From positions 1 through 56,458 of the forward strand of contig PBOJ01000087.1 of NCBI GenBank assembly GCA_002724315.1: DNA of 56,458 bases. Direction: 5' to 3'. Below are positions 29,807 to 37,211 of the stretch, in pieces. The DNA comes from Planctomycetaceae bacterium (GTDB taxonomy: Bacteria; Planctomycetota; Planctomycetia; Planctomycetales; Planctomycetaceae). Numbering within the stretch: position 1 is the first letter of the stretch; every line of letters starts with the position of its first letter. The notes under the pieces were generated by a model, which did no database searches, was not told where the DNA came from, and saw only the letters and a program-made list of their open reading frames with translations. A program made the translations under genes and the position numbers.

Positions 29807-30700
29807 ATGGCCGTCGTGTATCAACCAGTCATCATCATCGGTGCCGCGCGATCCGGGACCAACATGTTGCGGGATGTGCTGACCAGCCTCCCGGGCGTGG
29901 GGACTTGGCCGTGTGACGAAATCAACTACATCTGGCGGCACCGCAACTCCCGCTGTCCGCTTGACGAATTCCAGCCTCACCAGGCCACCGAACCCGTTCG
30001 CCGGTTCATCAGGAGAGAATTTGACCGGGTTGCCCGTCGCGAAGGCCTCGATGTCGTGGTCGAGAAGACCTGTGCCAATTCCCTGCGGGTGGGTTTTGTC
30101 GACCAGGTCGTTCCTGACGCACGGTACTTGTTCCTGGGACGCGATGGCGTCGACGTGGTGGCCTCGGCAATAAAGTGTTGGACCAATCCGATCGACCTGG
30201 GCTACATCTTTCGCAAGGCTCGGTTTGTTCCCTGGCGAGATGTGCCGTACTACGGGGCCCGATACCTGGCGAATCGGCTTTATCACCTGGTCTCGGGGAA
30301 GAAACGCCTGTCCTCCTGGGGACCCCGTTTTGAGGGTATGCAGCAGGCACTGGCCGAACGGTCGTTGGCCGAGGTCTGTGCTCTGCAGTGGGCCCGGAGT
30401 GTCCAACTGGCCTCCGGGGCGTTGTCCGGTATCGCTGAGGACCGAGTGCTCAGCCTGCAGTACGAGCAGTTCGTGGAATCGCCGCAGGAACACGCCCGGC
30501 GGATCGTCGATTTCCTCGAGATCGACGCGGACCCCACGTCGATCGCGTCGTCGGTCGCCAATGTCAGCCGGCGGAGCGTGGGGAAAGGACGTCGCCAACT
30601 GGACGACGAAACGATCGATTCGATCATGCCGATTCTCCAGTCCGCCAGCGGACTGCCGGAAGTCGAGTCGGGGAATCCGTCTCGGAAAGCCGCTGCCTAG
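29807..30700 (+). CDS. PAPS-dependent sulfotransferase
   Basis: 297-residue sulfotransferase-fold protein. The 5'-phosphosulfate loop is IIIGAARSGTNMLRDVL near residues 9-25, and the 3'-phosphate site is ARYLFLGRDGVDVVASAIKC. The C-terminal third carries LSLQYEQFVESPQEHARRIV, a typical ending of the Sulfotransfer families. The ATG at 29807 places the P-loop right after the start; the longer frame from 29678 is not supported. The reaction is transfer of sulfate from PAPS to a hydroxyl or amine, here most likely of the polysaccharide. It is first in the rightward operon, 7 bp before the sugar-phosphate transferase gene. Confidence 0.85.
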   Translation: MAVVYQPVIIIGAARSGTNMLRDVLTSLPGVGTWPCDEINYIWRHRNSRCPLDEFQPHQATEPVRRFIRREFDRVARREGLDVVVEKTCANSLRVGFVDQVVPDARYLFLGRDGVDVVASAIKCWTNPIDLGYIFRKARFVPWRDVPYYGARYLANRLYHLVSGKKRLSSWGPRFEGMQQALAERSLAEVCALQWARSVQLASGALSGIAEDRVLSLQYEQFVESPQEHARRIVDFLEIDADPTSIASSVANVSRRSVGKGRRQLDDETIDSIMPILQSASGLPEVESGNPSRKAAA

Positions 30701-30707
30701 AGCACCG

Positions 30708-31367
30708 ATGGCCATGACGTTCATCCGACGATTCACCAAGGCACTGGCCGACTACTCGTTGGCACTCGTATTTGTCATCGCGTGTTTTCCGTTCTTCGTG
30801 GTCGCCACCCTGATCATCAAGTCGTTTTCGCGAGGACCGCTGCTCTACGTGCAGGACCGAATCGGTTTCAACGGTCTCCGGTTCCAGATCTTCAAGTTCC
30901 GCACGATGACCGTCGGTGCCGAAGAGACCGGTTCGGGTTCGGTGACCGTTCGCAGTGATCCGCGGATCTTTTTCGGAGCCGGGTTTCTGCGGCGGACCAA
31001 GATCGACGAACTGCCCCAGTTGTTCAACGTCCTCAACGGCACGATGTCACTGGTTGGTCCGAGGCCGACTGTTGACGAGGACTACCAGCGGATGAGTGAC
31101 GAGCAACGCCGTCGTTTCCTGGTCAAACCCGGACTGACCGGCCTGGCGCAGGTGCGTGGCAACACGGCGCTGTCGTGGCCGGAGCGGATTGAACATGACT
31201 GCTGGTACGTCGATCACCAGAGCACATGGCTGGATTTCTCGATCCTGCTCAGGACCGTGCTGCTGCTCGTCACCGTCCAGGCCGATTCCCACCCGCCGTC
31301 CGGTGACGAGTGGGCCGGATCCCGGGGAAATGACTCGCCGAGTGAACCGGTGCGACCGGCCGCCTGA
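30708..31367 (+). CDS. Initiating sugar-phosphate transferase (polyprenyl-phosphate glycosyl-1-phosphate transferase)
   Basis: 219-residue monotopic PGT of the small PglC/WcaJ-catalytic-domain type. It puts the first sugar-phosphate on undecaprenyl phosphate at the inner membrane. One hydrophobic helix (LALVFVIACFPFFVVATLII) precedes the catalytic region with FQIFKFRTM, RRTKIDELPQLFNVLNGTMS (the Asp-Glu catalytic pair), LVGPRP and KPGLTGLAQVRG. There is no multi-helix N-terminal extension as in full-length WcaJ. ATGs at 30708 and 30714 are both possible. It is the committed first step of the locus and is in an operon with the sulfotransferase. Confidence 0.92.
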   Translation: MAMTFIRRFTKALADYSLALVFVIACFPFFVVATLIIKSFSRGPLLYVQDRIGFNGLRFQIFKFRTMTVGAEETGSGSVTVRSDPRIFFGAGFLRRTKIDELPQLFNVLNGTMSLVGPRPTVDEDYQRMSDEQRRRFLVKPGLTGLAQVRGNTALSWPERIEHDCWYVDHQSTWLDFSILLRTVLLLVTVQADSHPPSGDEWAGSRGNDSPSEPVRPAA

Positions 31368-32439
31368 TCCCTCTTCAAAACGCTGTCCAATCACTACAGA
31401 AACCCAAACCGGAACCAGGCCCATCACGACATCCCCGCCGAGAATCGTCTGCGTCGGCTCCAATCTTGAAAGCCGTGTTGTGCTCGAGGGATTGATCGCC
31501 ACCGGTGCGCAGGTCGTCGGCCTGGTGACCTTGCCGGATGGCAGTGCGGCGGTGTCCGACCACGTGGACCTGCACCCGCTGTGTGAAAGGCACGGGATCG
31601 AGACGGTCGACACGACCGACATCAACAGCGGACCGACAATCGCGGCGATCGAGCGGCTGAAGCCGGACTACCTTTATACGCTGGGCTGGAGCCAGTTGTT
31701 CGGCGACGAGTTGTTGTCGGTGCCGGCCCGGTATGTCGTGGGCAGCCACCCCTCCCCGTTGCCTGAAGGTCGAGGTCGCGCCCCGGTTCCATGGACAATC
31801 CTGCAGGGTTGTGACCGGTCGGCCGTTACGCTGTTTCGAATGGACATCGGTGTGGACTCCGGGCCGATCCTCTGCCAGAAGTGGTTTTCGGTTCCACCGA
31901 GCGGCTACGCCAGCGACATCTACGAACTGGTCGCCGAGAACCTTCGTGATGCCTTCTGTGAACTCCACGAGGCCCAGCGGTCCGGAGCGGTGGTCCCCGA
32001 ACGGGTCCAGCCGTCCGAGGGATCCTCGTACCGAGCCAGGCGGACCCCCGCCGACGGTCACATCGACTTTCGCCAGTCGGCCGAAACCATTGAGAGGCTT
32101 GTTCGGGCTGTCTCGCACCCGTACCCCGGAGCTTACAGCTACTATGGGGCGACAAAGGTGGTCTTCTGGCGAGCGAGTCTGAACGAGGTCCCTGATCATA
32201 TTGGAACCCCGGGCCAGATCCTGCTGTCCAAAGACGGTCGGTTGCTTGTCCAGGCCGGTGATCGGCCGTTGTGGCTGTTCGATGCGATGGTCGAGAGCGG
32301 ACCGGAAGGCGATACCCTGTTCCGGGTGGGGCACAAGTTCGGGTACGCCGTCGAGGACGAACTGCATCGGCTGCGGAACGAGTTGTCCCGTTTGCAGATG
32401 GAATGGGACACGTGGCGGCAGGCCAGGGAGGCCGCATGA
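31330..32439 (+). CDS. Formyltransferase (Fmt/sugar N-formyltransferase-like)
   Basis: 369 residues from the ATG at 31330, which overlaps the previous gene by 38 bp; the first 37 residues look non-homologous and no later ATG precedes the domain, so the start is uncertain. The formyl_trans_N core has GSHPSPLPEGRGRAPVPW at 138-155 and MDIGVDSGPI at 171-180. By alignment with Fmt the catalytic His140 and Asp176 are kept, while the Asn of the usual NxH motif is Gly138. A C-terminal domain follows. It probably N-formylates an amino sugar using 10-formyl-THF. It is coupled (ATGA) to the deacetylase that follows, which would free the amine. Confidence 0.75.
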   Translation: MTRRVNRCDRPPDPSSKRCPITTETQTGTRPITTSPPRIVCVGSNLESRVVLEGLIATGAQVVGLVTLPDGSAAVSDHVDLHPLCERHGIETVDTTDINSGPTIAAIERLKPDYLYTLGWSQLFGDELLSVPARYVVGSHPSPLPEGRGRAPVPWTILQGCDRSAVTLFRMDIGVDSGPILCQKWFSVPPSGYASDIYELVAENLRDAFCELHEAQRSGAVVPERVQPSEGSSYRARRTPADGHIDFRQSAETIERLVRAVSHPYPGAYSYYGATKVVFWRASLNEVPDHIGTPGQILLSKDGRLLVQAGDRPLWLFDAMVESGPEGDTLFRVGHKFGYAVEDELHRLRNELSRLQMEWDTWRQAREAA

Positions 32440-33131
32440 ACATGAAGAACGTTTTGGTGGTGGCCGCTCATCCGGATGACGAGGTGCTTGGAGTCGGCGG
32501 GACCATCCCGTTGATCAAGGAGCAGGGGGGCAACGTGTCGGTGGTCATCGTCACCGACGGCAGCAGTACCCAGTACGCCGACGACCCCGATATCCTGGCT
32601 CGCAAGCAACAGCACGCAGAAAAAGCCAACCAGATCCTGGGGACGGATGAACTCATCCAGTGGGACTTTCCGGACATGCGGCTCGATACGGTCGAGCACT
32701 GTCGGCTCAACCAGGCCTTCGAGTCCCTGATCCACCAGCGACGGTTCGACACGGTGTTTGTTCAGAACGGCGACGACATCAACATGGATCATCAACTGAT
32801 CTACAAGTCGGTCATGGTCGCCACGAGACCGCTTCCCGACCAGCCGGTCAACCAGGTCCTGAGCTACCAGGTCAACTCGTCGACCGAATGGGGAGGGAGG
32901 ACCCAGAACACGATTTTCTGTCCGAACTACTTCGTCGACATCAGCCGGACGCTCGAAAAGAAGCTCGCGGCGATGGAGGTTTACGTGGACGAATTGCGCG
33001 AGTACCCCCATCCTCGCAGCATCCAGGCACTTCGCCAGAGAGCTATGGTCTACGGCAACGAGGTGGGCTACGAATCGGCGGAACCATTCAAACTGTTGTT
33101 GTTTCGGGGTGCCCTGGGGCAGGCCGCGTAA
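32436..33131 (+). CDS. PIG-L/LmbE family N-acetylglucosaminyl deacetylase-like protein
   Basis: 231-residue zinc hydrolase. AAHPDDEVLGVGGTI at residues 10-24 carries the zinc ligands His12 and Asp15 and the catalytic base Asp14, and NMDHQLIYKS carries the third ligand region. Members remove acetyl from N-acetylated amino sugars in nucleotide-linked, lipid-linked or glycoside form. The ATG at 32436 overlaps the formyltransferase stop by 4 bp, so deacetylation followed by formylation is a plausible pair. Bacillithiol/mycothiol-type deacetylases are related, but the context favours glycan modification. Confidence 0.88.
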   Translation: MNMKNVLVVAAHPDDEVLGVGGTIPLIKEQGGNVSVVIVTDGSSTQYADDPDILARKQQHAEKANQILGTDELIQWDFPDMRLDTVEHCRLNQAFESLIHQRRFDTVFVQNGDDINMDHQLIYKSVMVATRPLPDQPVNQVLSYQVNSSTEWGGRTQNTIFCPNYFVDISRTLEKKLAAMEVYVDELREYPHPRSIQALRQRAMVYGNEVGYESAEPFKLLLFRGALGQAA

Positions 33132-33167
33132 CCGGCCACCACGGGACCGACAAGTCGGAATCCAGTC

Positions 33168-34376
33168 ATGCACGTACTGTTTGTCCACAAGAACTTCCCG
33201 GCACAGTTCGGCCACATCGGTCGGCACCTGGTCGATCACCACGACTTCCAGTGCAGCTTCGTCTGTGAGCTGGAACCAGGGAATTTCGACGGGATCGAAC
33301 GGATCCAGTACAAGATCGACGGGGGAGCGACCCGGGACACGCACTATTGCAGCCGGACCTTCGAGAACGCGACGTGGCATGCTCACGCGGTCTACGAGAC
33401 GATGAAGGCCCGGCCGGACATCAAGCCCGACCTGGTGGTTGGACACAGCGGGTTCGGTTCGACCCTGTTCCTGGCCGACCTCTACGACTGCCCGATCGTC
33501 AACTACTTCGAGTACTACTACCACTCGAAGGGATCGGACCTGGACTTTCGTCCCGAGTTTCCCACCCGCGAACTCGACCAACTCAGGTCACGCACCCGCA
33601 ACGCGATGATCCATCTCGACCTGCAGACCTGCCGGGTCGCCTACGCGCCGACCAGGTGGCAGGCGGGGCTGTTGCCCACCGAGTACGAGCACAAGATCGA
33701 AGCGATCTTCGACGGGATTGACCGTGAGGTCTGGCGGCGGCGTCCGGACGTGCCCAGGAAGATCGGTGACCGGGAGATTTCTCCGGAGACGCGGATCGTG
33801 ACGTACGTCTCACGTGGTTTCGAGTCGATGCGCGGTTTCGACATCTTCATGAAGGTGGCCAAGCGAATCTGCGATGCCCGGGATGATGTGCTGTTTGTTT
33901 GCGTGGGCAGTGACCGGGTCTGTTACGGAGGCGACCTGAACCGGATCGAGGAGGATTCGTACCGTGCGCACGTGCTCAAGCAGGACGATTACGATCTCTC
34001 GAAGTTCCTGTTCACCGGCCGGGTCACCCCGTTGGAACTGGTCGACATCTTCTCGCTGTCGGATCTCCACATCTACCTGACCGTTCCGTTTGTGCTCAGC
34101 TGGTCGATGATGAATTCGCTCTCTTGTGGCTGCACCGTGCTGGCCAGCAATACCGAGCCGGTGCAGGAGATGATCCGTCACGGTGAAAACGGCCTGTTGG
34201 CCGATTTCTTCGACGTCGACGGTTTCACCGAGCAGGCCCTGGGGGTGCTCGAAGATCCCGAGGCATTCCGGCACCTGGGCGAGGCCGGCGCGGCGATGAT
34301 CGAACAGGACTATAGCCTGGAGGTTTGCCTGCCCCGGATGCTCGATCTCTACAAACGAGCCGGCGCCTCCGGATAG
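33168..34376 (+). CDS. Glycosyltransferase family 4 (PAQFGH type)
   Basis: 402-residue GT4 enzyme beginning MHVLFVHKNFPAQFGHIGRH, the signature N-terminus of a GT4 subgroup common in exopolysaccharide clusters. The C-terminal half has VTYVSRGFESMRGFDIFMKV and a donor-site segment FVLSWSMMNSLSCGCTVLAS in place of the more usual PSxxEGxG. Last gene of the rightward operon, 36 bp after the deacetylase and convergent with the RTX gene (22-bp gap). The sugar is unknown. Confidence 0.87.
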   Translation: MHVLFVHKNFPAQFGHIGRHLVDHHDFQCSFVCELEPGNFDGIERIQYKIDGGATRDTHYCSRTFENATWHAHAVYETMKARPDIKPDLVVGHSGFGSTLFLADLYDCPIVNYFEYYYHSKGSDLDFRPEFPTRELDQLRSRTRNAMIHLDLQTCRVAYAPTRWQAGLLPTEYEHKIEAIFDGIDREVWRRRPDVPRKIGDREISPETRIVTYVSRGFESMRGFDIFMKVAKRICDARDDVLFVCVGSDRVCYGGDLNRIEEDSYRAHVLKQDDYDLSKFLFTGRVTPLELVDIFSLSDLHIYLTVPFVLSWSMMNSLSCGCTVLASNTEPVQEMIRHGENGLLADFFDVDGFTEQALGVLEDPEAFRHLGEAGAAMIEQDYSLEVCLPRMLDLYKRAGASG

Positions 34377-34398
34377 TCGGCTGCCGCACCCGGGTTCG

Positions 34399-37002
34399 CT
34401 AGACAACCGTATTGATCAGGTTGTCACCATCGTCGTCGTTGAAGATGTTGTCGCGATCTTCGAAATCGAACGGGTAGTCGTCCGGCAGGAAGTCGTCGTC
34501 GACCTGTCCACCGGCCGTCACTTCGCTGTCGCTGTAGTCGTCGTCGCCCTCGTTCCCGGCCAGCGTGTCGCTGCCACCGTTGCCGTTGAGGTAATCGTTG
34601 CCGCCGTCACCGAGGATCAGGTCGCGTCCCCCGCCACCCAGAAGATCGTCGTTGCCGTTGCCGCCACTGACGATGTCGGCACCCTGGCCGGCATTGATCT
34701 TGTCGTCGCCGTCCTCGCCGGCAATCGAGTCGTCTCCGAGTCCGCCGCTGATGGTATCGTCCCCGTCGTCGCCGTTGAGCACATCGTTGCCTTCGCCGCC
34801 GTCGATGGAGTCGTCGCCCTGGCCACCCAGAATGCTGTCGGCTCCGTCAAACCCGATCAACGTGTCGTCTTCGGCGCCGCCGTCCAACTGGTCGTCACCG
34901 GTTCCGCCGTTGAGCGAATCGCTGCCGTTGCCGGCATCGAGCCAATCGTCACCCTTGGAGCCGTTGAGCGTGTCGTTGCCGTTGGATCCTACCAGGGTGT
35001 CGTCGCCCGCGTTTCCGGTCAGTTCGTCGTTGCCGCCGTCGCCGTCGAGTTCATCGTCGCCGAGGCCGCCCCGGAGTGTGTCACTGCCTTCTCCCCCGTG
35101 AATCGTATCCTCGTCGGCCTCGCCCCAGAGGAAGTCTCCACCGTTGCCTCCGTCGAGAACGTCGTCACCGGAACCGGAGGAAATCGAGTCGTTGCCATCA
35201 CCACCGGAGAGCAGGTCGTCGCCGGCACTGCCGACGATCGTGTCATCGCCGGTTCCGCCGTCGACGATCAGTTGGACCGACCCGATGTTGCCGTTGCTGG
35301 CGAGGATCGAATCCCGGCCGTGTTGTCCGTTGATGTTCAGCTCAATTCCGCCGACCGATCCCAGCGAGTTGATCTCGACCCGGTCGTTGCCCGACCCGGC
35401 ATTGAGCTCGACGCGTTCGACCGTTCCGCTGTTGAGATCGACGTTGTCGCTGCCGTTGGTGATCCTCATGTTGCCGCTGGCCTGGCCAACGGTGAAAACA
35501 TCCTTGTTCGTGCGGCCGTTGAGTTGGACCGTGTCGTCGGCGTCTCCACCGTCCATCTGGTCGGAGCCCTCGCCCACTTTCCAGATCAGGGTGTCGTTGC
35601 CGCCACCGCCCTGGAGCGTGTCGATGCCGCCCTGCCCGCGCAGTTCGTCGGTATCCGCTCCGCCGTCGAGAAGGTCGCGGCCACCACCGCCCCGGAGCGA
35701 GTCGTCGCCGACACCGCCACGGACGGTGTCGTTGCCGCCACCGCCGTTGAGGAAGTCGTCACCTGTGGCGATCGAAATCGGATCGGCATCGTCACCCGAG
35801 ATGACATCGTCGCCGGCACCACCGTGGATCGTGTCGTCGCCGTAGGACCCCTCAAGTACGTCGGCACCGTCCTGTCCCCGGAGGCTGTCGTCCTGTCGGC
35901 CGCCGAGCAGGGTGTCTCGTCCACTGCCGCCGAAAAGGGTGTCGTTGGCGTCACCACCGTCGAGCAGGTCGTTGCCCGAGGAGCCGGTGATCGTGTCGGG
36001 GCCGTCGTCACCGGAAACCACGTCGTTGCCGGCACCGCCACTGAGATAGTCGCCGTCGGCGCCTCCGCTGATGTGGTCCTTGCCACCGTTGCCGATCACG
36101 ATGTCGGCCGAGTTGCCTCCCTCGATCGTGTCGTGCCCGCCGCCGCCGTAGATCAAGTCGGAACCACTGTCGCCGTGCAGCACGTCGTTGCCGGCTTTGC
36201 CGTTGATCGTGTCCTGGCCGGCTCCGCCGTAAATCGTGTCGTTCCCGTGGTTGCCCACGATCGAGTCGTCGCCGACGTCGGTCGTGCCGATCGCGTCACC
36301 ATAGATCGTGTCGTTGCCGTGACTGCCATCGATCGTGTCGTCGCCGTCACCACCCTCGATCAGGTCATTCCCGTGACCGCCGTTGATGCTGTCGGCTCCG
36401 TCACCATTGCGGACCACGTCGTCGCCGTCACCGCCAGAGATGATGTCGTCGCCGTCTCCCCCGTCGATTGTGTCGTGTCCGTGGTCACCGAGGACCGTGT
36501 TGGCTCCACTGCCGGCAGTGATCACGTCGTTGCCATGGCCCCCGTCGAGCACATCGTCGGCGTCGGCGCTGCCGATGATCGTGTCATGGCCGTTGCCGCC
36601 GTCGACGTTGATCGTCAACGCGGGGTTGTTGTAGACCGTCGTCGAGACGCCCGAAAGATCGATGGTGTTGCTGCCGTCACCACCGTTGACGTTGATGCCC
36701 TCGACGGACGAAGCCGCCAACGTTCCCAGGCTGGTCACCGGCACACCGTTGGCTTCCACCCGGACGTTGCCGAATCCATCGGCACCGACCTCGATCGAAT
36801 CCGGGCCGTTGTCATCGGTCGCACTGATCTGCAGTACGCCGTTGGAGAACAGGGCACTGACAGAGAGCAGTGTCCGGTCCTCAAGCCGTTCGAGTTCCCC
36901 TCCGGCAGATTGCCGCGACCGACGCCGCGGGCGACCCACCATGGTTCGGGAAATGCGTTGACGAAGTGAATCGAGCCACGAGTTGAAGATCATGCTTCCC
37001 AT
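34399..37002 (-). CDS. LEPR-XLL RTX calcium-binding repeat protein (copy 1)
   Basis: 867-residue acidic protein. The N-terminal basic segment is followed by [19 protein letters not shown] (about residues 37-55), the planctomycete LEPR-XLL motif of exported giant proteins. Two blocks of RTX nonapeptides (GGxGxDxUx) follow, about residues 100-480 and 590-810. Between them is a beta-rich non-RTX insert (TNKDVFTVGQASGNMRITNG). A very acidic tail ends FNDDDGDNLINTVV. RTX blocks fold on binding Ca2+ outside the cell. No type I secretion genes are adjacent. Probably a surface or matrix protein, tandem with copy 2. Confidence 0.88.
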   Translation of the reverse strand: MGSMIFNSWLDSLRQRISRTMVGRPRRRSRQSAGGELERLEDRTLLSVSALFSNGVLQISATDDNGPDSIEVGADGFGNVRVEANGVPVTSLGTLAASSVEGINVNGGDGSNTIDLSGVSTTVYNNPALTINVDGGNGHDTIIGSADADDVLDGGHGNDVITAGSGANTVLGDHGHDTIDGGDGDDIISGGDGDDVVRNGDGADSINGGHGNDLIEGGDGDDTIDGSHGNDTIYGDAIGTTDVGDDSIVGNHGNDTIYGGAGQDTINGKAGNDVLHGDSGSDLIYGGGGHDTIEGGNSADIVIGNGGKDHISGGADGDYLSGGAGNDVVSGDDGPDTITGSSGNDLLDGGDANDTLFGGSGRDTLLGGRQDDSLRGQDGADVLEGSYGDDTIHGGAGDDVISGDDADPISIATGDDFLNGGGGNDTVRGGVGDDSLRGGGGRDLLDGGADTDELRGQGGIDTLQGGGGNDTLIWKVGEGSDQMDGGDADDTVQLNGRTNKDVFTVGQASGNMRITNGSDNVDLNSGTVERVELNAGSGNDRVEINSLGSVGGIELNINGQHGRDSILASNGNIGSVQLIVDGGTGDDTIVGSAGDDLLSGGDGNDSISSGSGDDVLDGGNGGDFLWGEADEDTIHGGEGSDTLRGGLGDDELDGDGGNDELTGNAGDDTLVGSNGNDTLNGSKGDDWLDAGNGSDSLNGGTGDDQLDGGAEDDTLIGFDGADSILGGQGDDSIDGGEGNDVLNGDDGDDTISGGLGDDSIAGEDGDDKINAGQGADIVSGGNGNDDLLGGGGRDLILGDGGNDYLNGNGGSDTLAGNEGDDDYSDSEVTAGGQVDDDFLPDDYPFDFEDRDNIFNDDDGDNLINTVV

Positions 37003-37036
37003 CCCTGGGCCTAAACATCTCTATAGACCGCATCAC

Positions 37037-37048
37037 CCGGATATCCGG
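37037..37048. promoter_or_regulatory. 12-bp perfect palindrome upstream of RTX copy 1
   Basis: CCGGATATCCGG is a perfect inverted repeat 35 bp before the RTX copy 1 start, inside the 209-bp gap between the two RTX genes. It could be an operator; no regulator is assigned. On the minus strand a TATAGA-like box follows it closely, but no good -35 pairs with it. Confidence 0.25.
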
Positions 37049-37211
37049 AGCGATCGGACTAATCTGCTTATCGACTCGATACACGACGTTTCTCGTGACA
37101 ATTCCTATCTGCGGCAAGAAGAACCCAAATTACCCAGATTCCGCGCCACGGCCCGCATCGTGATGTCGCGAGATGAAGGGTTGGGAGACTGGAGAAGATG
37201 GGTCGATCGGG

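Noticed and set aside
29408..30739. 443-codon minus-strand frame opposite the sulfotransferase
   Set aside because: The plus-strand frame has both PAPS-binding motifs; the minus-strand translation has no recognisable domain.
35098..36969. Plus-strand open frame of 623 codons opposite RTX copy 1
   Set aside because: Antisense of the RTX repeats; the Val/Asp-rich pseudo-repeats simply mirror the GGxGxD codons.
37041..37053. 13-bp sequence atatccggagcga shared with 56288-56300
   Set aside because: Two unrelated intergenic sites; a match of this length can arise by chance in 56 kb and no further copies or flanking similarity were seen.
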